Shown here one piece after another: positions 45,339 through 54,345 of a DNA stretch of 64,000 bases. The notes under the pieces are model-generated. The model did no database searches. It was given only the letters and a program-made list of their open reading frames with translations, and was not told where the DNA came from. Both the position numbers and the translations under genes were made by a program. The number at the start of each line of letters is the position of its first letter. Positions within the stretch are counted from its first letter, which is position 1. Origin of the DNA: JAPPHA01 sp965221575 (lineage in GTDB: Bacteria; Pseudomonadota; Alphaproteobacteria; Rhodobacterales; Rhodobacteraceae); NCBI GenBank assembly GCA_965221575.1, contig CBDCSM010000005.1, forward strand, positions 1-64,000, read 5' to 3'.

Positions 45339-46292
45339 ATGAAATACTCCAGGCATGAGGCGAAGGACCACGCCCGAGAGAACATGCGCGGCATCTGGGC
45401 GGCCGCCCTGAACCCTTTCGGCGCGGATCTCGCGCTGGACGAGGCAGGGCTTCGGTCAAACATCCGGCACTGGATCGACGATCTGGGGATCAAGGGGCTG
45501 TTCGTCGCGGGCAAGCAGGGCGAGTACTGGTCCATGTCGCTGGAGGAGCGCAAGCGCAACATGGTCGTCGCCGTCCGGGAATGTGCAGGCAAGGCCGGAA
45601 CGATCATGTCGATCTCGGACCAGAACATGGACACTGCGCTGGAACTGGGCCGCCACGCGCAGGAATGCGGCGCGGACTACGTGGTTGTGCATGCGCCGGT
45701 GCTCAGCTTCTGCCATGACAGGAGCGAGCTGCTCTATCAGTACTACAAACGGTTCTGCGACGAACTGGACATTGGCATCGCCATGTGGAGCCACCCGGAC
45801 AGCGGTTACCTGATGCAGCCCGAGGAATGCGCGCGAATTGCCGATCTGCCGAACATTGTCGCGATCAAGTACTCCGTTCCGCGCAGGATGTATGCGCGCC
45901 TGACCAGAATGGTGGGCGACAGGATCCAGGTCTCGACCTCGCTGGAAGACGACTGGCTGGACAATGTCGAGAAACTGGGCTGGCGGCTGTACCTGTGCTC
46001 TTCGCCGCCCTACCTGCTCCAGACCGCAAGCGACAGGCGGATGCACGAATACACCGAACTGGCCTTCGCCGGGAAGTTCGACGAGGCCCGCAAGGTGCGC
46101 GACAGCCTGGATCCGGTGCGCGAGGCGATGAGGCGCAGCAAGCCGGCCGGAAAGCCCACGGCCTTCGGCAAGTTCTGGCAACAGCTTCTCGGCCAGGTCG
46201 GCGGCCGCGTGCGCCCTCCCATGCTCGAACTGACCGAGGATGAGAGGTCCGCAATTTGCGTAGCATTCGAGACCTCCGGGCTGAAGCCGTGA
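45339..46292 (+). CDS. Dihydrodipicolinate synthase/N-acetylneuraminate lyase (DapA) family protein
   Basis: A 317-residue TIM-barrel aldolase of the Schiff-base-forming class I family. The substrate-binding strand begins IWAAALNPFGADLALDEAGLRSNIRHWIDDLG, then GLFVAGKQGEYWSMSLEER, where the usual GTTGE motif is changed to GKQGE. The lysine forming the Schiff base is in NIVAIKYSV near residue 170, and the general-base tyrosine lies in the LLYQYYKRF region. The altered motif argues against true lysine biosynthesis DapA; such divergent members usually cleave or condense pyruvate with aldehydes in catabolism. The frame is open far upstream, but MKYSRHEAKDH at 45339 is the sensible start after the divergent promoter. 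Confidence 0.8.
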   Translation: MKYSRHEAKDHARENMRGIWAAALNPFGADLALDEAGLRSNIRHWIDDLGIKGLFVAGKQGEYWSMSLEERKRNMVVAVRECAGKAGTIMSISDQNMDTALELGRHAQECGADYVVVHAPVLSFCHDRSELLYQYYKRFCDELDIGIAMWSHPDSGYLMQPEECARIADLPNIVAIKYSVPRRMYARLTRMVGDRIQVSTSLEDDWLDNVEKLGWRLYLCSSPPYLLQTASDRRMHEYTELAFAGKFDEARKVRDSLDPVREAMRRSKPAGKPTAFGKFWQQLLGQVGGRVRPPMLELTEDERSAICVAFETSGLKP

Positions 46293-46727
46293 ACCAGGAG
46301 CGGATATAACCATTTCCGATAGCCACATGCGGAGAATTTCTTTGCGGTTATGTGTGCGGTCAGGAAAGCTTGCCCCAAACGGTCATGATCGGGTTTTTGC
46401 TCACCCCGCTTTGGCATGTAACTGGGTGACGGCTTTACCGGTGGTTCCGCCTGCCGGTTGCGGGACCGGTTGTGAGGCTGGGCTTTTCCTGTTCCGCCGG
46501 TTGTGACAAATGACCGGGTGCGGAAGTGGGCATGAGGACGCTTTTTTTGTGCGGCCTTATGAGCCCGTTTCCAAACTGTCCCAGGTCAACGGCTTCGCAC
46601 CCCGCCATGTATCCGGTCAATCCGAGAACGCACAGCAAAATGCACCGCAGTCCACACAGGATCTGCGAGTCAGCTATCCGTCGACCCGCCCACTTCCGCG
46701 TATGTTCCACCCGAAGGAGGAAGTTCC
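46293..46727. other. Non-coding region upstream of the IS110-family transposase
   Basis: 435 bases. The left end repeats the GATAGCCACAT operator-like sequence (46311-46356) of the DapA-like promoter. Further on are short hairpins, for example CCGGT-TGCGGG-ACCGG at 46454-46469. IS110-family elements carry structured non-coding sequence, including the bridge RNA, next to the transposase gene, so part of this region probably belongs to the element; its exact boundary cannot be set by eye. Confidence 0.45.
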
Positions 46728-47981
46728 ATGATAGCGACAGACACGCTCCATGTCATCCACCCGTGCGCCGCCGGCATTGACGTGCACAAGATGCAGGTCA
46801 CGGCGACGGTGCGGATTGCCCGGGCAAATGCGGATGCACAGATCCACAACAAGGAGTTCAGCGCCCTTCCGTGCGGGCTTGCCGCCCTTGCCGACTGGCT
46901 CCGCGCGCACGGTGTGACGGCGGCGGCGATGGAAGGCACGGGCGTCTACTGGGAGACGGTTTTCGACACGATCGCCGAGGCCGGCATCACGCCGCTGCTG
47001 CTCCATGCCCAGCACGTCAAGCAGATCAAGGGGCGCAAGACCGACATTGCCGACAGCGTCTGGCTGGCCCGGGTCTGCCAGTTCGGCCTCTGCAATCCGA
47101 GCCTGGTACCGCCGAAAGCGTTCCGCGCGTTGCGCCGGGTCGCACGGGCGCGCCGGAAGATCGTCGCCGAGCGGACCCGGACGCGCAACCGCGTTCACAA
47201 GATCGTCGACAGCGCCGGCCTCCGTGTCGGCGGCGTCCTCTCCGACCTCTTCGGGGTCAACGGACGGCGCATCCTCGACGGGCTGGTTGCGGGCAAGGAA
47301 CGCGCCGAGATCATGGCCGCGCTCTCCGGCCATGTCCGCAGGCATCTCGCGACACTCAACGATGCCCTCGAAAGCAGGCTTTCAGAGGCCGACCGGTTCC
47401 TGTTGCGTGACCAGGTCCGCCTCTTCGACCAGGCCGGTGAGCGGCTCGCCGAATACGACGCCGTCATCGACAGGGGCCTCGCCGAACACCAGGTGGCCAT
47501 CAGGTTGCTGACCACCATACCCGGCATCGACCATCGCGCCGCATCGGCAATCATCATCGAGCTCGGCCCCGACATCTCCGTCTTCCCGTCGGAACGTCAC
47601 TGCGCCGCCTGGGCCGGGCTCGCTCCCGGCAACAACGAGAGCGCCGGAAAACGACGCTCGGGACGCGTCCGCAGGGGTAATCAGGCGCTGCGCACCCTCC
47701 TCATCGAGTGCGCACAGGCCGCCGCCCGAAGCAACCACTGTCAGTTCAAGGGATATCACAAGGCGCTCACCGTGCGCCGTGGCTACAAGCGGGCCACCGT
47801 CGCCACCGCGCACAAGCTGTTGCGCGTCATCTACCACATGCTCACGACAGGGGAATTCTATCGGGATCGCGAAACCGACTACGAGGCACTGATGGTCATG
47901 CGCAACGCGCCGCGCTGGTTCAAAATGCTGCGAAAGCACGGCTTCATGACCAGAGGCGAGGCGCAACCAGCGGCATCCTGA
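46728..47981 (+). CDS. IS110-family transposase, apparently intact
   Basis: A 417-residue DEDD-type recombinase. The N-terminal RuvC-like domain starts CAAGIDVHKMQVTATVRIA, with the second acidic region AAMEGTGVYWETVFD and the later KTDIADSVWLARV. The C-terminal Transposase_20 domain contains LTTIPGIDHRAASAIIIELG, AAWAGLAPGNNESAGKRRSGRVRRGNQALR, including the conserved serine region. Strong ribosome binding site GAAGGAGG is eight bases upstream. IS110 elements have no inverted repeats and use a bridge RNA to choose target and donor sites. No frameshift or stop is visible, so the element may be active. Confidence 0.92.
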   Translation: MIATDTLHVIHPCAAGIDVHKMQVTATVRIARANADAQIHNKEFSALPCGLAALADWLRAHGVTAAAMEGTGVYWETVFDTIAEAGITPLLLHAQHVKQIKGRKTDIADSVWLARVCQFGLCNPSLVPPKAFRALRRVARARRKIVAERTRTRNRVHKIVDSAGLRVGGVLSDLFGVNGRRILDGLVAGKERAEIMAALSGHVRRHLATLNDALESRLSEADRFLLRDQVRLFDQAGERLAEYDAVIDRGLAEHQVAIRLLTTIPGIDHRAASAIIIELGPDISVFPSERHCAAWAGLAPGNNESAGKRRSGRVRRGNQALRTLLIECAQAAARSNHCQFKGYHKALTVRRGYKRATVATAHKLLRVIYHMLTTGEFYRDRETDYEALMVMRNAPRWFKMLRKHGFMTRGEAQPAAS

Positions 47982-48180
47982 TCACGGCTGTCGCAGCGGC
48001 CAACATAACCGAAACGCACCTGCGAGCGCACTCAGGCACAGGGCCATGAATGCGGGGAAGCCCTCACCGCCCAAGGCGCCGCAAATGCGTCACATTCAAA
48101 AAAGCTGGTCCAGGCCGGATCCAGCTAACAACCTCGTCCGTCCAACCGTTGGAAAAGTTACACAGCAAAGGGAGGACGAG

Positions 48181-48723
48181 ATGGCCAGATTGCAAGCTTT
48201 CGACTTCAAGGGATGGATCGATGAGCATCGGCATCTTCTGAAGCCGCCTGTGGGCAACAAGATGGTGTTCGAGGACAGCGACCTGATGGTGACGGTGGTT
48301 GGTGGCCCGAACAAGCGCACCGACTATCACGACGACCCGGTCGAGGAATTCTTCTACCAGCTTGAGGGCGACATGGTGCTCAAGCTCTACGATGGCGACG
48401 AGTTCTACGACGTGCCGATCCGTCAGGGCGAGGTCTTTCTCCTGCCGCCCCATGTCCGCCATTCCCCGCAGCGCCCGCAGGAAGGTTCGATCGGTCTCGT
48501 CATCGAACCCAAGCGGCAGCCGGGGCAGCTGGACGCAATCGAATGGTATTGCTTTGAATGCGGCGCGCGCGTTCACCGCGCCGAGGTGCAGCTTCAATCC
48601 ATCGTCAAGGACCTGCCGCCTATCTACGAGAGATTCTACGCCTCGGAAGAGGATCGTGCCTGTCCCGACTGCGGGACGGTGCATCCGGGCAAGGAACCGC
48701 CCGACGGATGGGTGAAACTCTGA
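48181..48723 (+). CDS. nbaC: 3-hydroxyanthranilate 3,4-dioxygenase
   Basis: Cupin-fold iron dioxygenase (180 residues) that opens 3-hydroxyanthranilate to 2-amino-3-carboxymuconate semialdehyde, which can become quinolinate or be further degraded. All known functional residues are in place: iron ligands His50, Glu56 and His94, substrate arginines 46 and 98, and the rubredoxin-like cysteine pairs Cys124/Cys127 and Cys161/Cys164. The ribosome binding site GGAGG is seven bases upstream. It starts an operon with an ABC importer and a hydrolase; kynureninase, which makes its substrate, is encoded nearby on the other strand. Confidence 0.95.
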   Translation: MARLQAFDFKGWIDEHRHLLKPPVGNKMVFEDSDLMVTVVGGPNKRTDYHDDPVEEFFYQLEGDMVLKLYDGDEFYDVPIRQGEVFLLPPHVRHSPQRPQEGSIGLVIEPKRQPGQLDAIEWYCFECGARVHRAEVQLQSIVKDLPPIYERFYASEEDRACPDCGTVHPGKEPPDGWVKL

Positions 48724-48852
48724 CAATTCGAACGAGGAACAAGCATGAAGCGTACACGTGGACTTTTGGCGATAGCGAACCGTCCTCAGCAATTCGACGC
48801 CCTGGCTCGCGCTAGGTTTCAAGTCAAAACGGAAAATCTGGAAGGTAGCACC

Positions 48853-50058
48853 ATGGAAAGAAGGCTTACAAAATTCAATGGCGCGATGGTGCGCAAAGCA
48901 TCGAGGATGCTGGTATCGGCGGGTGTTATGTCGATGTCAATTGGGGCTGCTTCCACGGCCTTGGCGTTCGACTGTTCCGACGGCGCAATTAGGTTGGGAC
49001 TGGCGCGTGCGGCCACCGGCGGGTTCAGTTTCTTTGACGTTTCAGGGGCAAACGGAATGCGGATTGCGGTTGAAGAAATCAACAGAGCCGGAGGGGTTGA
49101 AGGGTGCAGGCTCGAAATCCTGTCGGGTGATACGCAATCAAACCCTGCGTTAAGTGGCCAGGTTGCCGAAGAACTTATCCGCGCCGGCGCTCATATCATT
49201 GTTCCAAGCGCGGACATGGACTTAGGGATCGGGGCATCGCTGGCGGCGCAGTCGGCAAACCTCCTGTCGATCTCGCCAGAGGCCTCTTCGACGGACTGGG
49301 TGATCGCGGTAAAGCCGCACCATTTCACGAACGGCCTTGGTGTCGCGGATCTTGCATCCTCGATCGCAGAGTTCATGAATAGCCGAGAATGGGCTAACGC
49401 GTACATTGTGACCAATGAGTCCTTCAACTTCTTCAAGTCGAAGGAGGCTCCTTTCGAAGCCACGTTGGAAGGGAATGTGGTTGGACGCAGCGGAACCAAC
49501 AATGAGATGTCGGATTTCGGCGCCATCGTTTCGCAGATCCGGGAAGCGGGCGACTCTGTCGATGCAATCTTCATCAACGATTACTTCCCGCGTGCCGGTA
49601 CCTTCCTGCGCCAGCTTCGTGCAGCAGGCGTCACATTGCCGGTTGTTGGCGATTCGACATTCCCATCGAAATCGCTGCAGGAAATTGTTGGCGCGCAAGG
49701 TTTGCAGGACGTCTACTACGTTTCCTCGGCCTATTTTGAAGGGGACGACGCGAGCGAAGCGGCCCGCAATTTTGCCGCCAGCTATGAGGCGACGTTTGAT
49801 GAGTTTCCACCAAATGCAAATCCGATAACCGCATATCAGGCGACATTTGTCCTGACTGAGGCTTTGAAACGCGCCGGTTCGACTAATGCCGCCGCTCTGA
49901 ACGAAGCCTTGCTTTCGATCAAGGACTTCGAGGTGGCCGGTACCCTACATTACGACTATGCCAACCATTTCGCTCAGAAGTCTGCAACAGTGGTGGGTTT
50001 CGATGGTGACGGCAACTTCGTAGAAGTGGATCGCATTGACCCCCGAACTCTTAAGTGA
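48853..50058 (+). CDS. Branched-chain-type ABC transporter substrate-binding protein
   Basis: A 401-residue periplasmic binding protein of the LivJ/Leu-Ile-Val-binding type I fold. A signal peptide ends about residue 38 (VMSMSIGAASTALAFDC), and the mature domain follows the pattern IRLGLARAATGGFSFFDVSGANGMRIAVEEINRAGGVEGCRLEI and QVAEELIRAGAHIIVPSADMD. The start at 48853 has GGAAGG upstream; an ATG at 48745 is possible but would give an odd N-terminus. Its position between the dioxygenase and the permease/ATPase genes suggests it binds an aromatic amino acid-like compound such as kynurenine or 3-hydroxyanthranilate, which is inference. Confidence 0.88.
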   Translation: MERRLTKFNGAMVRKASRMLVSAGVMSMSIGAASTALAFDCSDGAIRLGLARAATGGFSFFDVSGANGMRIAVEEINRAGGVEGCRLEILSGDTQSNPALSGQVAEELIRAGAHIIVPSADMDLGIGASLAAQSANLLSISPEASSTDWVIAVKPHHFTNGLGVADLASSIAEFMNSREWANAYIVTNESFNFFKSKEAPFEATLEGNVVGRSGTNNEMSDFGAIVSQIREAGDSVDAIFINDYFPRAGTFLRQLRAAGVTLPVVGDSTFPSKSLQEIVGAQGLQDVYYVSSAYFEGDDASEAARNFAASYEATFDEFPPNANPITAYQATFVLTEALKRAGSTNAAALNEALLSIKDFEVAGTLHYDYANHFAQKSATVVGFDGDGNFVEVDRIDPRTLK

Positions 50059-50825
50059 GCGAGAGACAGGCGGATTCTGACGATAAGGGAGATGTCGGCA
50101 CGCTGGTAGCCGACCGCCTCGAAATGAGGTTCGGCGGCGTACGTGCTTTGGACGGCGCCAGCCTGAGTATTCGACCAGGTGATGCTATCGGACTGCTCGG
50201 GCCAAATGGTTCGGGCAAGACGACGATGGTGAATTGCCTGACCGGTATCCTTCGTCTGCAAGCAGGGCAAGTTTCCCTGGACGGGAACGACATTACGCGC
50301 ATGTCCCGGCGGAGGCGTTCCAACTTGGGAATTGTCCGCACCTATCAGAATCTTCGCTTGATGGCGCAACTGTCTGTCGCGGAAAATATCTCGGTTGGAT
50401 TGGCAGGTCTGCCCCGGCGCCTTTCAGCTGCAGAATGGTTTGAAAGATTGAATTCCGCCATTGCAACGCAAGGGCTGGAGCCATTTGCGCACCGTGCCCT
50501 TGGGGAAATGCCCTATGGCGTGATGAAGAGGGTTGAAATTGCGCGGGCCCTTGTTGCACGTCCGCGCATTCTGTTGCTGGATGAACCAGCCGCCGGATTG
50601 GGCGGAAACGACTGGGAGGACCTAGCCAACACGCTGGCGGCGGCACAAAGGACCATGGGTTTCGGGATGCTGCTGATCGACCACAATGTCGCCTTTGTCC
50701 GGGCGCTGACGCACAGGCTGGTCGTGCTGGCCAATGGCGCAGTCATCGCCGAGGGATCACCCAATGTTGTACTGGGTGACCGGAAGGTGGCCGAAGTTTA
50801 CCTGGGAAGCTTGACGGATGCTTGA
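50055..50825 (+). CDS. Branched-chain-type ABC transporter ATPase (LivG-like)
   Basis: A 256-residue ATPase. Walker A is GPNGSGKT near residue 51, the LivG-type signature region reads GEMPYGVMKRVEIARAL (usual LSYG/LSGGQQ position) and Walker B is ILLLDEPAAGLG. The C-terminus has LIDHNVAFVRALTHRLVVLANG. It begins with GTG and overlaps the binding-protein stop by four bases and the LivF-like gene by eight, so the operon is translation-coupled. Confidence 0.9.
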   Translation: MSERQADSDDKGDVGTLVADRLEMRFGGVRALDGASLSIRPGDAIGLLGPNGSGKTTMVNCLTGILRLQAGQVSLDGNDITRMSRRRRSNLGIVRTYQNLRLMAQLSVAENISVGLAGLPRRLSAAEWFERLNSAIATQGLEPFAHRALGEMPYGVMKRVEIARALVARPRILLLDEPAAGLGGNDWEDLANTLAAAQRTMGFGMLLIDHNVAFVRALTHRLVVLANGAVIAEGSPNVVLGDRKVAEVYLGSLTDA

Positions 50826-51543
50826 AGCGACTCAGGTAACAACCGGATACAACCGTATATCGGCCCTGTCAGAAGTGAGCCTCAGACTTGGCGCAGGCCA
50901 GACACTGGCAATTCTGGGACCGAATGGGGCCGGCAAATCCACGCTTCTCAAGTTGATTGCGGGTTTGCTTCGACCCTGGACCGGATCGGTGCAATTCAAC
51001 GGCGAGGATATTTCGGGGCTGTCGGTTGAAGAGCGAATAGCAAAGGGAATCGTGATCTGTCCCGAGGGAAGACGCATCTTTGCCACGCTTAGCGTTGAAG
51101 AAAATCTCCGCATCGGGGGAACAATCCTGCTCTCGCGACCAGGTGGACGAAAGCTTCTGAAGCAACGGATCGAAGACAGCTACGACATGTTCCCGATCCT
51201 TGGCGAACGGCGCAACAGTCCCGGCAATGCGCTGTCCGGTGGTCAGCAACAGATGCTGGCGATGGCGCGTACGCTGGTGGCGGGCCCGTCCTTGCTCTTG
51301 TTGGACGAACCGTCGCTTGGACTGTCACCGGTGATGGCCGATGAAGTCTACGCAATGCTGGAGCGACTGAAGGCGGATGGGCTATCCATGATCGTCGTTG
51401 AGGAGGCGGCGGGACGCCCGATACGGCTCGCCGAAGAGGTTGTCGTATTGCGAAACGGAAGCAAGGTGTGGAGCGGCGACACCAGTGCGGCACAGGATCC
51501 CGCGATCCTCCGCTGCGCTTACTTGGGGGACAGTGCCGCATGA
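50818..51543 (+). CDS. Branched-chain-type ABC transporter ATPase (LivF-like)
   Basis: A 241-residue ATPase. Walker A GPNGAGKS near residue 38, signature LSGGQQQMLAMARTL, Walker B LLLLDEPSLGLSP. The segment GLSVEERIAKGIVICPEGRRIFATLSVEENL is the usual LivF hallmark. It pairs with the LivG-like ATPase as the cytoplasmic motor of the importer. Overlaps the flanking genes by eight and four bases. Confidence 0.9.
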   Translation: MLEATQVTTGYNRISALSEVSLRLGAGQTLAILGPNGAGKSTLLKLIAGLLRPWTGSVQFNGEDISGLSVEERIAKGIVICPEGRRIFATLSVEENLRIGGTILLSRPGGRKLLKQRIEDSYDMFPILGERRNSPGNALSGGQQQMLAMARTLVAGPSLLLLDEPSLGLSPVMADEVYAMLERLKADGLSMIVVEEAAGRPIRLAEEVVVLRNGSKVWSGDTSAAQDPAILRCAYLGDSAA

Positions 51544-52424
51544 ATCTTTTGCAGCTTGTCGTAGATAGCCTTTCGACCGGCGCCATCTACATGATGCTGG
51601 CATTGGGGATCAGCGTCGTTTTCAGCGTTATGGGGCTTGTGAATTTCGCCTACGGCATGATGATCGTATGGTTTGGCCTGATCCTGCACCTGTTGGCTGG
51701 CCTGGCGCTGCCATACTGGCTTTCTCTGACGCTGACGCTGATCTCTTCGATTTTGCTGTCAATGCTCTTGGCACGGGTCGTGTTCTTGCAGTTCGTTGGA
51801 GCGCCTCCGGCTGCATTGCTGCTGGCGTCTTTCGGCATAGCCATAGTCTTGCAATCAATCGCCATAGCGATTTTCGGGGAGGCGCCGCGCGTGGTGCCGA
51901 CGCCGGATTTATTGCAACGGTCACTTGATTGGGTTGTGGTTCGCGTCTCGGTTCTGCAGCTATTCGCAATCGGTCTTGGGCTAATGCTGCTAATCGCGCT
52001 GGAGTTCTTGATTGACAGAACAAGAATCGGCATGGAAATCAGGGCAGTGGCGGAAAGTCCTGAAACCGCCCGCATGTTGGCGGTTCGTTCAGATCGAGTG
52101 TTGCTGTTCGTATTCGCCATAAGCGGCCTGATTGCAGGGCTGGTGTCTTTCATCTGGTTTGCGCAACTCGGGTCGGTCACGCCTCGCGGCGACCTGACTC
52201 CCACCCTGAAAGCGTTTATCGCTGTCGTGATAGGCGGCCTTGGAACGATACGTGGTGCGGTATTCGGCGGTCTCGCGCTTGGGATTCTTGAAACGACAAT
52301 GTCAGACCTGATTGGCGCATCATTGTCTGTTTATCAGCAGACATTTGTCTTTGTACTGGTAATCCTCATCCTTCTTCTGCGACCTCAAGGGATCGCCGGA
52401 AAGTCAATCGGGGAAACGCGATGA
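51540..52424 (+). CDS. Branched-chain-type ABC transporter permease (LivH-like)
   Basis: A 294-residue inner-membrane permease. It starts LLQLVVDSLSTGAIYMMLALGISVVFSVMGLVNFAYGMMIV, the usual LivH opening with the conserved asparagine/phenylalanine turn. Multiple hydrophobic helices follow, and the cytoplasmic coupling region is near RIGMEIRAVAESPETARMLAV. The ATG overlaps the LivF-like stop (ATGA). It forms the channel with the LivM-like subunit. Confidence 0.9.
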   Translation: MNLLQLVVDSLSTGAIYMMLALGISVVFSVMGLVNFAYGMMIVWFGLILHLLAGLALPYWLSLTLTLISSILLSMLLARVVFLQFVGAPPAALLLASFGIAIVLQSIAIAIFGEAPRVVPTPDLLQRSLDWVVVRVSVLQLFAIGLGLMLLIALEFLIDRTRIGMEIRAVAESPETARMLAVRSDRVLLFVFAISGLIAGLVSFIWFAQLGSVTPRGDLTPTLKAFIAVVIGGLGTIRGAVFGGLALGILETTMSDLIGASLSVYQQTFVFVLVILILLLRPQGIAGKSIGETR

Positions 52425-53482
52425 ACCTGCCAATCCAGATCCGCATTGATGCTGATCGCCAACTATCCGGTCACCTGTCCATGATTGTTTCGGCGGCAGT
52501 GCTCGCAGGTGTCGTAGCGCTCGCCATCCTTGCCTTCGATGCGATGACCGGAGCACGTTTTAACAATTTGCTGTCCAGCATGACCATCTGGATCGTGATC
52601 GCGATAGGATTTCAAGTCTTTGCTGGTTCTACTGGCACCATCTCGTTTGGGCACCCGGCCTTTGTTGCCCTGGGTGCGTACACTGCGGGAATTCTGGCGT
52701 TGCCGACGTCCATGCGGAGTGTCGCGCTTCCTGACCTTCCAGGCTGGTTGGCAGCGATAGAACTTGGGCTATGGCCAGCGACATTGGCGGGAGGCTTGGT
52801 CGCCGCTTTGTTCGCAATGATCATTGGCCCTATTGTCATGCGTCTCATCGGGATTGCGGCTGGCATCATGACCTTTGGTATTCTTGTGATCGTGAACGAA
52901 GTCATTCGCGGCGCAAACTCACTGACCCGGGGGTCCGAGACGTTCTTTGGCCTGCAACGCCTGACAAGCCTGGAAGACCTGCTTGTTGTCATGGGTCTGG
53001 TGACAGTGCTGGCAATGGGCTACAAGTTTTCGCGGTTCGGTTTGCGCGCGCGTGCTGTCAGTATCGATCCTATCGCCGCAGAAACAGCCGGAATAAATAT
53101 CGTCGCTGCACGTCTTTGGGCCTTCGTCCTTTCGGCCTTTATCTGTGGTATTGGAGGTGCGCTCACAGCATTCTTTCTGACAGCATTTGGCACACAGTCC
53201 TTTTATATCGGGATGGTGCTTCCTATGCTCATGATCGTGGTTGTTGGCGGCATGAACAGCATCGCAGGGGCGGTAACGGGCGCAATACTCCTAACCACAT
53301 GGGAGTACTTCATGCGCCAGCTTGAGACCGGCGGCTTGGGGATTTCCTTACCGGCAGGTCTGTCGCAAATGACTCTGGGAATCGCGTTGGTGCTGGTGCT
53401 CTACTTCCGCCGCCAAGGCCTCTGGGGCAGCGGCGAGGTTCTTCTCTCAAAGAGAAGGTTAAACAACGGGGACGCCGAGTGA
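52421..53482 (+). CDS. Branched-chain-type ABC transporter permease (LivM-like)
   Basis: A 353-residue inner-membrane permease with nine to ten hydrophobic segments. The family hallmark is the glycine-rich FAGSTGTISFGHPAFVALGAYTAG region near residue 65, and the coupling region is GLRARAVSIDPIAAETAGINI near residue 205. It ends with the Gly-rich GMNSIAGAVTGAILLTTWEYFMRQ. The start overlaps the LivH-like stop, and the hydrolase start overlaps this stop, so the hydrolase is encoded in the same operon. Confidence 0.9.
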   Translation: MNLPIQIRIDADRQLSGHLSMIVSAAVLAGVVALAILAFDAMTGARFNNLLSSMTIWIVIAIGFQVFAGSTGTISFGHPAFVALGAYTAGILALPTSMRSVALPDLPGWLAAIELGLWPATLAGGLVAALFAMIIGPIVMRLIGIAAGIMTFGILVIVNEVIRGANSLTRGSETFFGLQRLTSLEDLLVVMGLVTVLAMGYKFSRFGLRARAVSIDPIAAETAGINIVAARLWAFVLSAFICGIGGALTAFFLTAFGTQSFYIGMVLPMLMIVVVGGMNSIAGAVTGAILLTTWEYFMRQLETGGLGISLPAGLSQMTLGIALVLVLYFRRQGLWGSGEVLLSKRRLNNGDAE

Positions 53483-54264
53483 CGCCTGATTATCCAAAAT
53501 ATGTCGACGAGGGAACGGGCCCGGCGTTGATACTGAACCACGGCACCGGCATGGACCTCACCATGTTCGACCCGCAGATCAAGTTTCTGACGAAACGAGG
53601 GTACCGGGTCATCGCGATGAACAGCCGGGTGCTTTTGGGCGACCACGAACCGCACACGCTGGCCGACCTCGCAGATGACACATTGGACCTGGCGGAAAGG
53701 CTCGGTCTGAAAGAATACGTTGTGGGGGGTATGTCCGTTGGCGCATTCTCGGCGCTTGAATTTGCGTTGAGGTACAACGAGCGCGCGTTGGGCTATGTTC
53801 TGATCGCCGGGCAAGCCTGTGCCTACCCTGACGGTGCGAAGATCGATTTCAGACGCGAATTCAGCGCCTTTGATACGGACCGGAAAGTGATACGGGAGCA
53901 GGCTGAATGGATGGCGCCCTTTTGTTTCGATCAATCCACTTACGACGCGAATCTGGCGCTGGTGGAGCATTGGGTTGACCGCTGGACAGCGTTGCCCGCG
54001 CGGTCAGTTTTTGCGCAGTTTGAATCCTGGATCGACCGCCCGAACGACGAGTCGCACCTGAAAGGGATCACGCGCCCGGTGCTTATTGTGCACGGTGAAC
54101 ACGACTTGCCGGTGCCAATCGAGCGCGCCTATTCCATGTTTGAAGAACTCCGTGATGCGTCTTTCGCCAAAATCGCCGGTGCGGGCCACACCTGCAATCT
54201 GGAAAACCCGGAACCGGCAAATTATGCGCTGCTTGGCTTCCTGAATCGGGTATTCGGTCGGTGA
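53479..54264 (+). CDS. Alpha/beta hydrolase
   Basis: A 261-residue cytoplasmic hydrolase. The oxyanion region is LILNHGTGMDLTMF, the nucleophile elbow is VVGGMSVGAFSALEFAL with serine in GMSVG, the acid is in VLIVHGEHDLPVPIE, and the catalytic histidine is in AGAGHTCNLENP. It begins with GTG in a four-base overlap with the permease gene. Among the island's kynurenine-pathway genes it may hydrolyse an N-formyl, amide or ring-cleavage intermediate; an arylformamidase-like role is one possibility, but sequence alone cannot decide. Confidence 0.85.
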   Translation: MTPDYPKYVDEGTGPALILNHGTGMDLTMFDPQIKFLTKRGYRVIAMNSRVLLGDHEPHTLADLADDTLDLAERLGLKEYVVGGMSVGAFSALEFALRYNERALGYVLIAGQACAYPDGAKIDFRREFSAFDTDRKVIREQAEWMAPFCFDQSTYDANLALVEHWVDRWTALPARSVFAQFESWIDRPNDESHLKGITRPVLIVHGEHDLPVPIERAYSMFEELRDASFAKIAGAGHTCNLENPEPANYALLGFLNRVFGR

Positions 54265-54314
54265 AAGTCAAGTTGCTGACTTTCGCCCGGGACCCTTAGT
54301 CAAAGTCACCGGGC
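54263..54314. terminator. Double hairpin between convergent operons
   Basis: First stem GAAAGTCA / TGACTTTC at 54263-54284 (eight perfect pairs, six-base loop) begins at the hydrolase stop; second stem GCCCGG / CCGGGC at 54285-54314. No clear T run, so either a weak bidirectional terminator or an mRNA-stabilising structure. Confidence 0.4.
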
Positions 54315-54345
54315 AACATCGACTGATTTCGAACGGATCTAGCTT

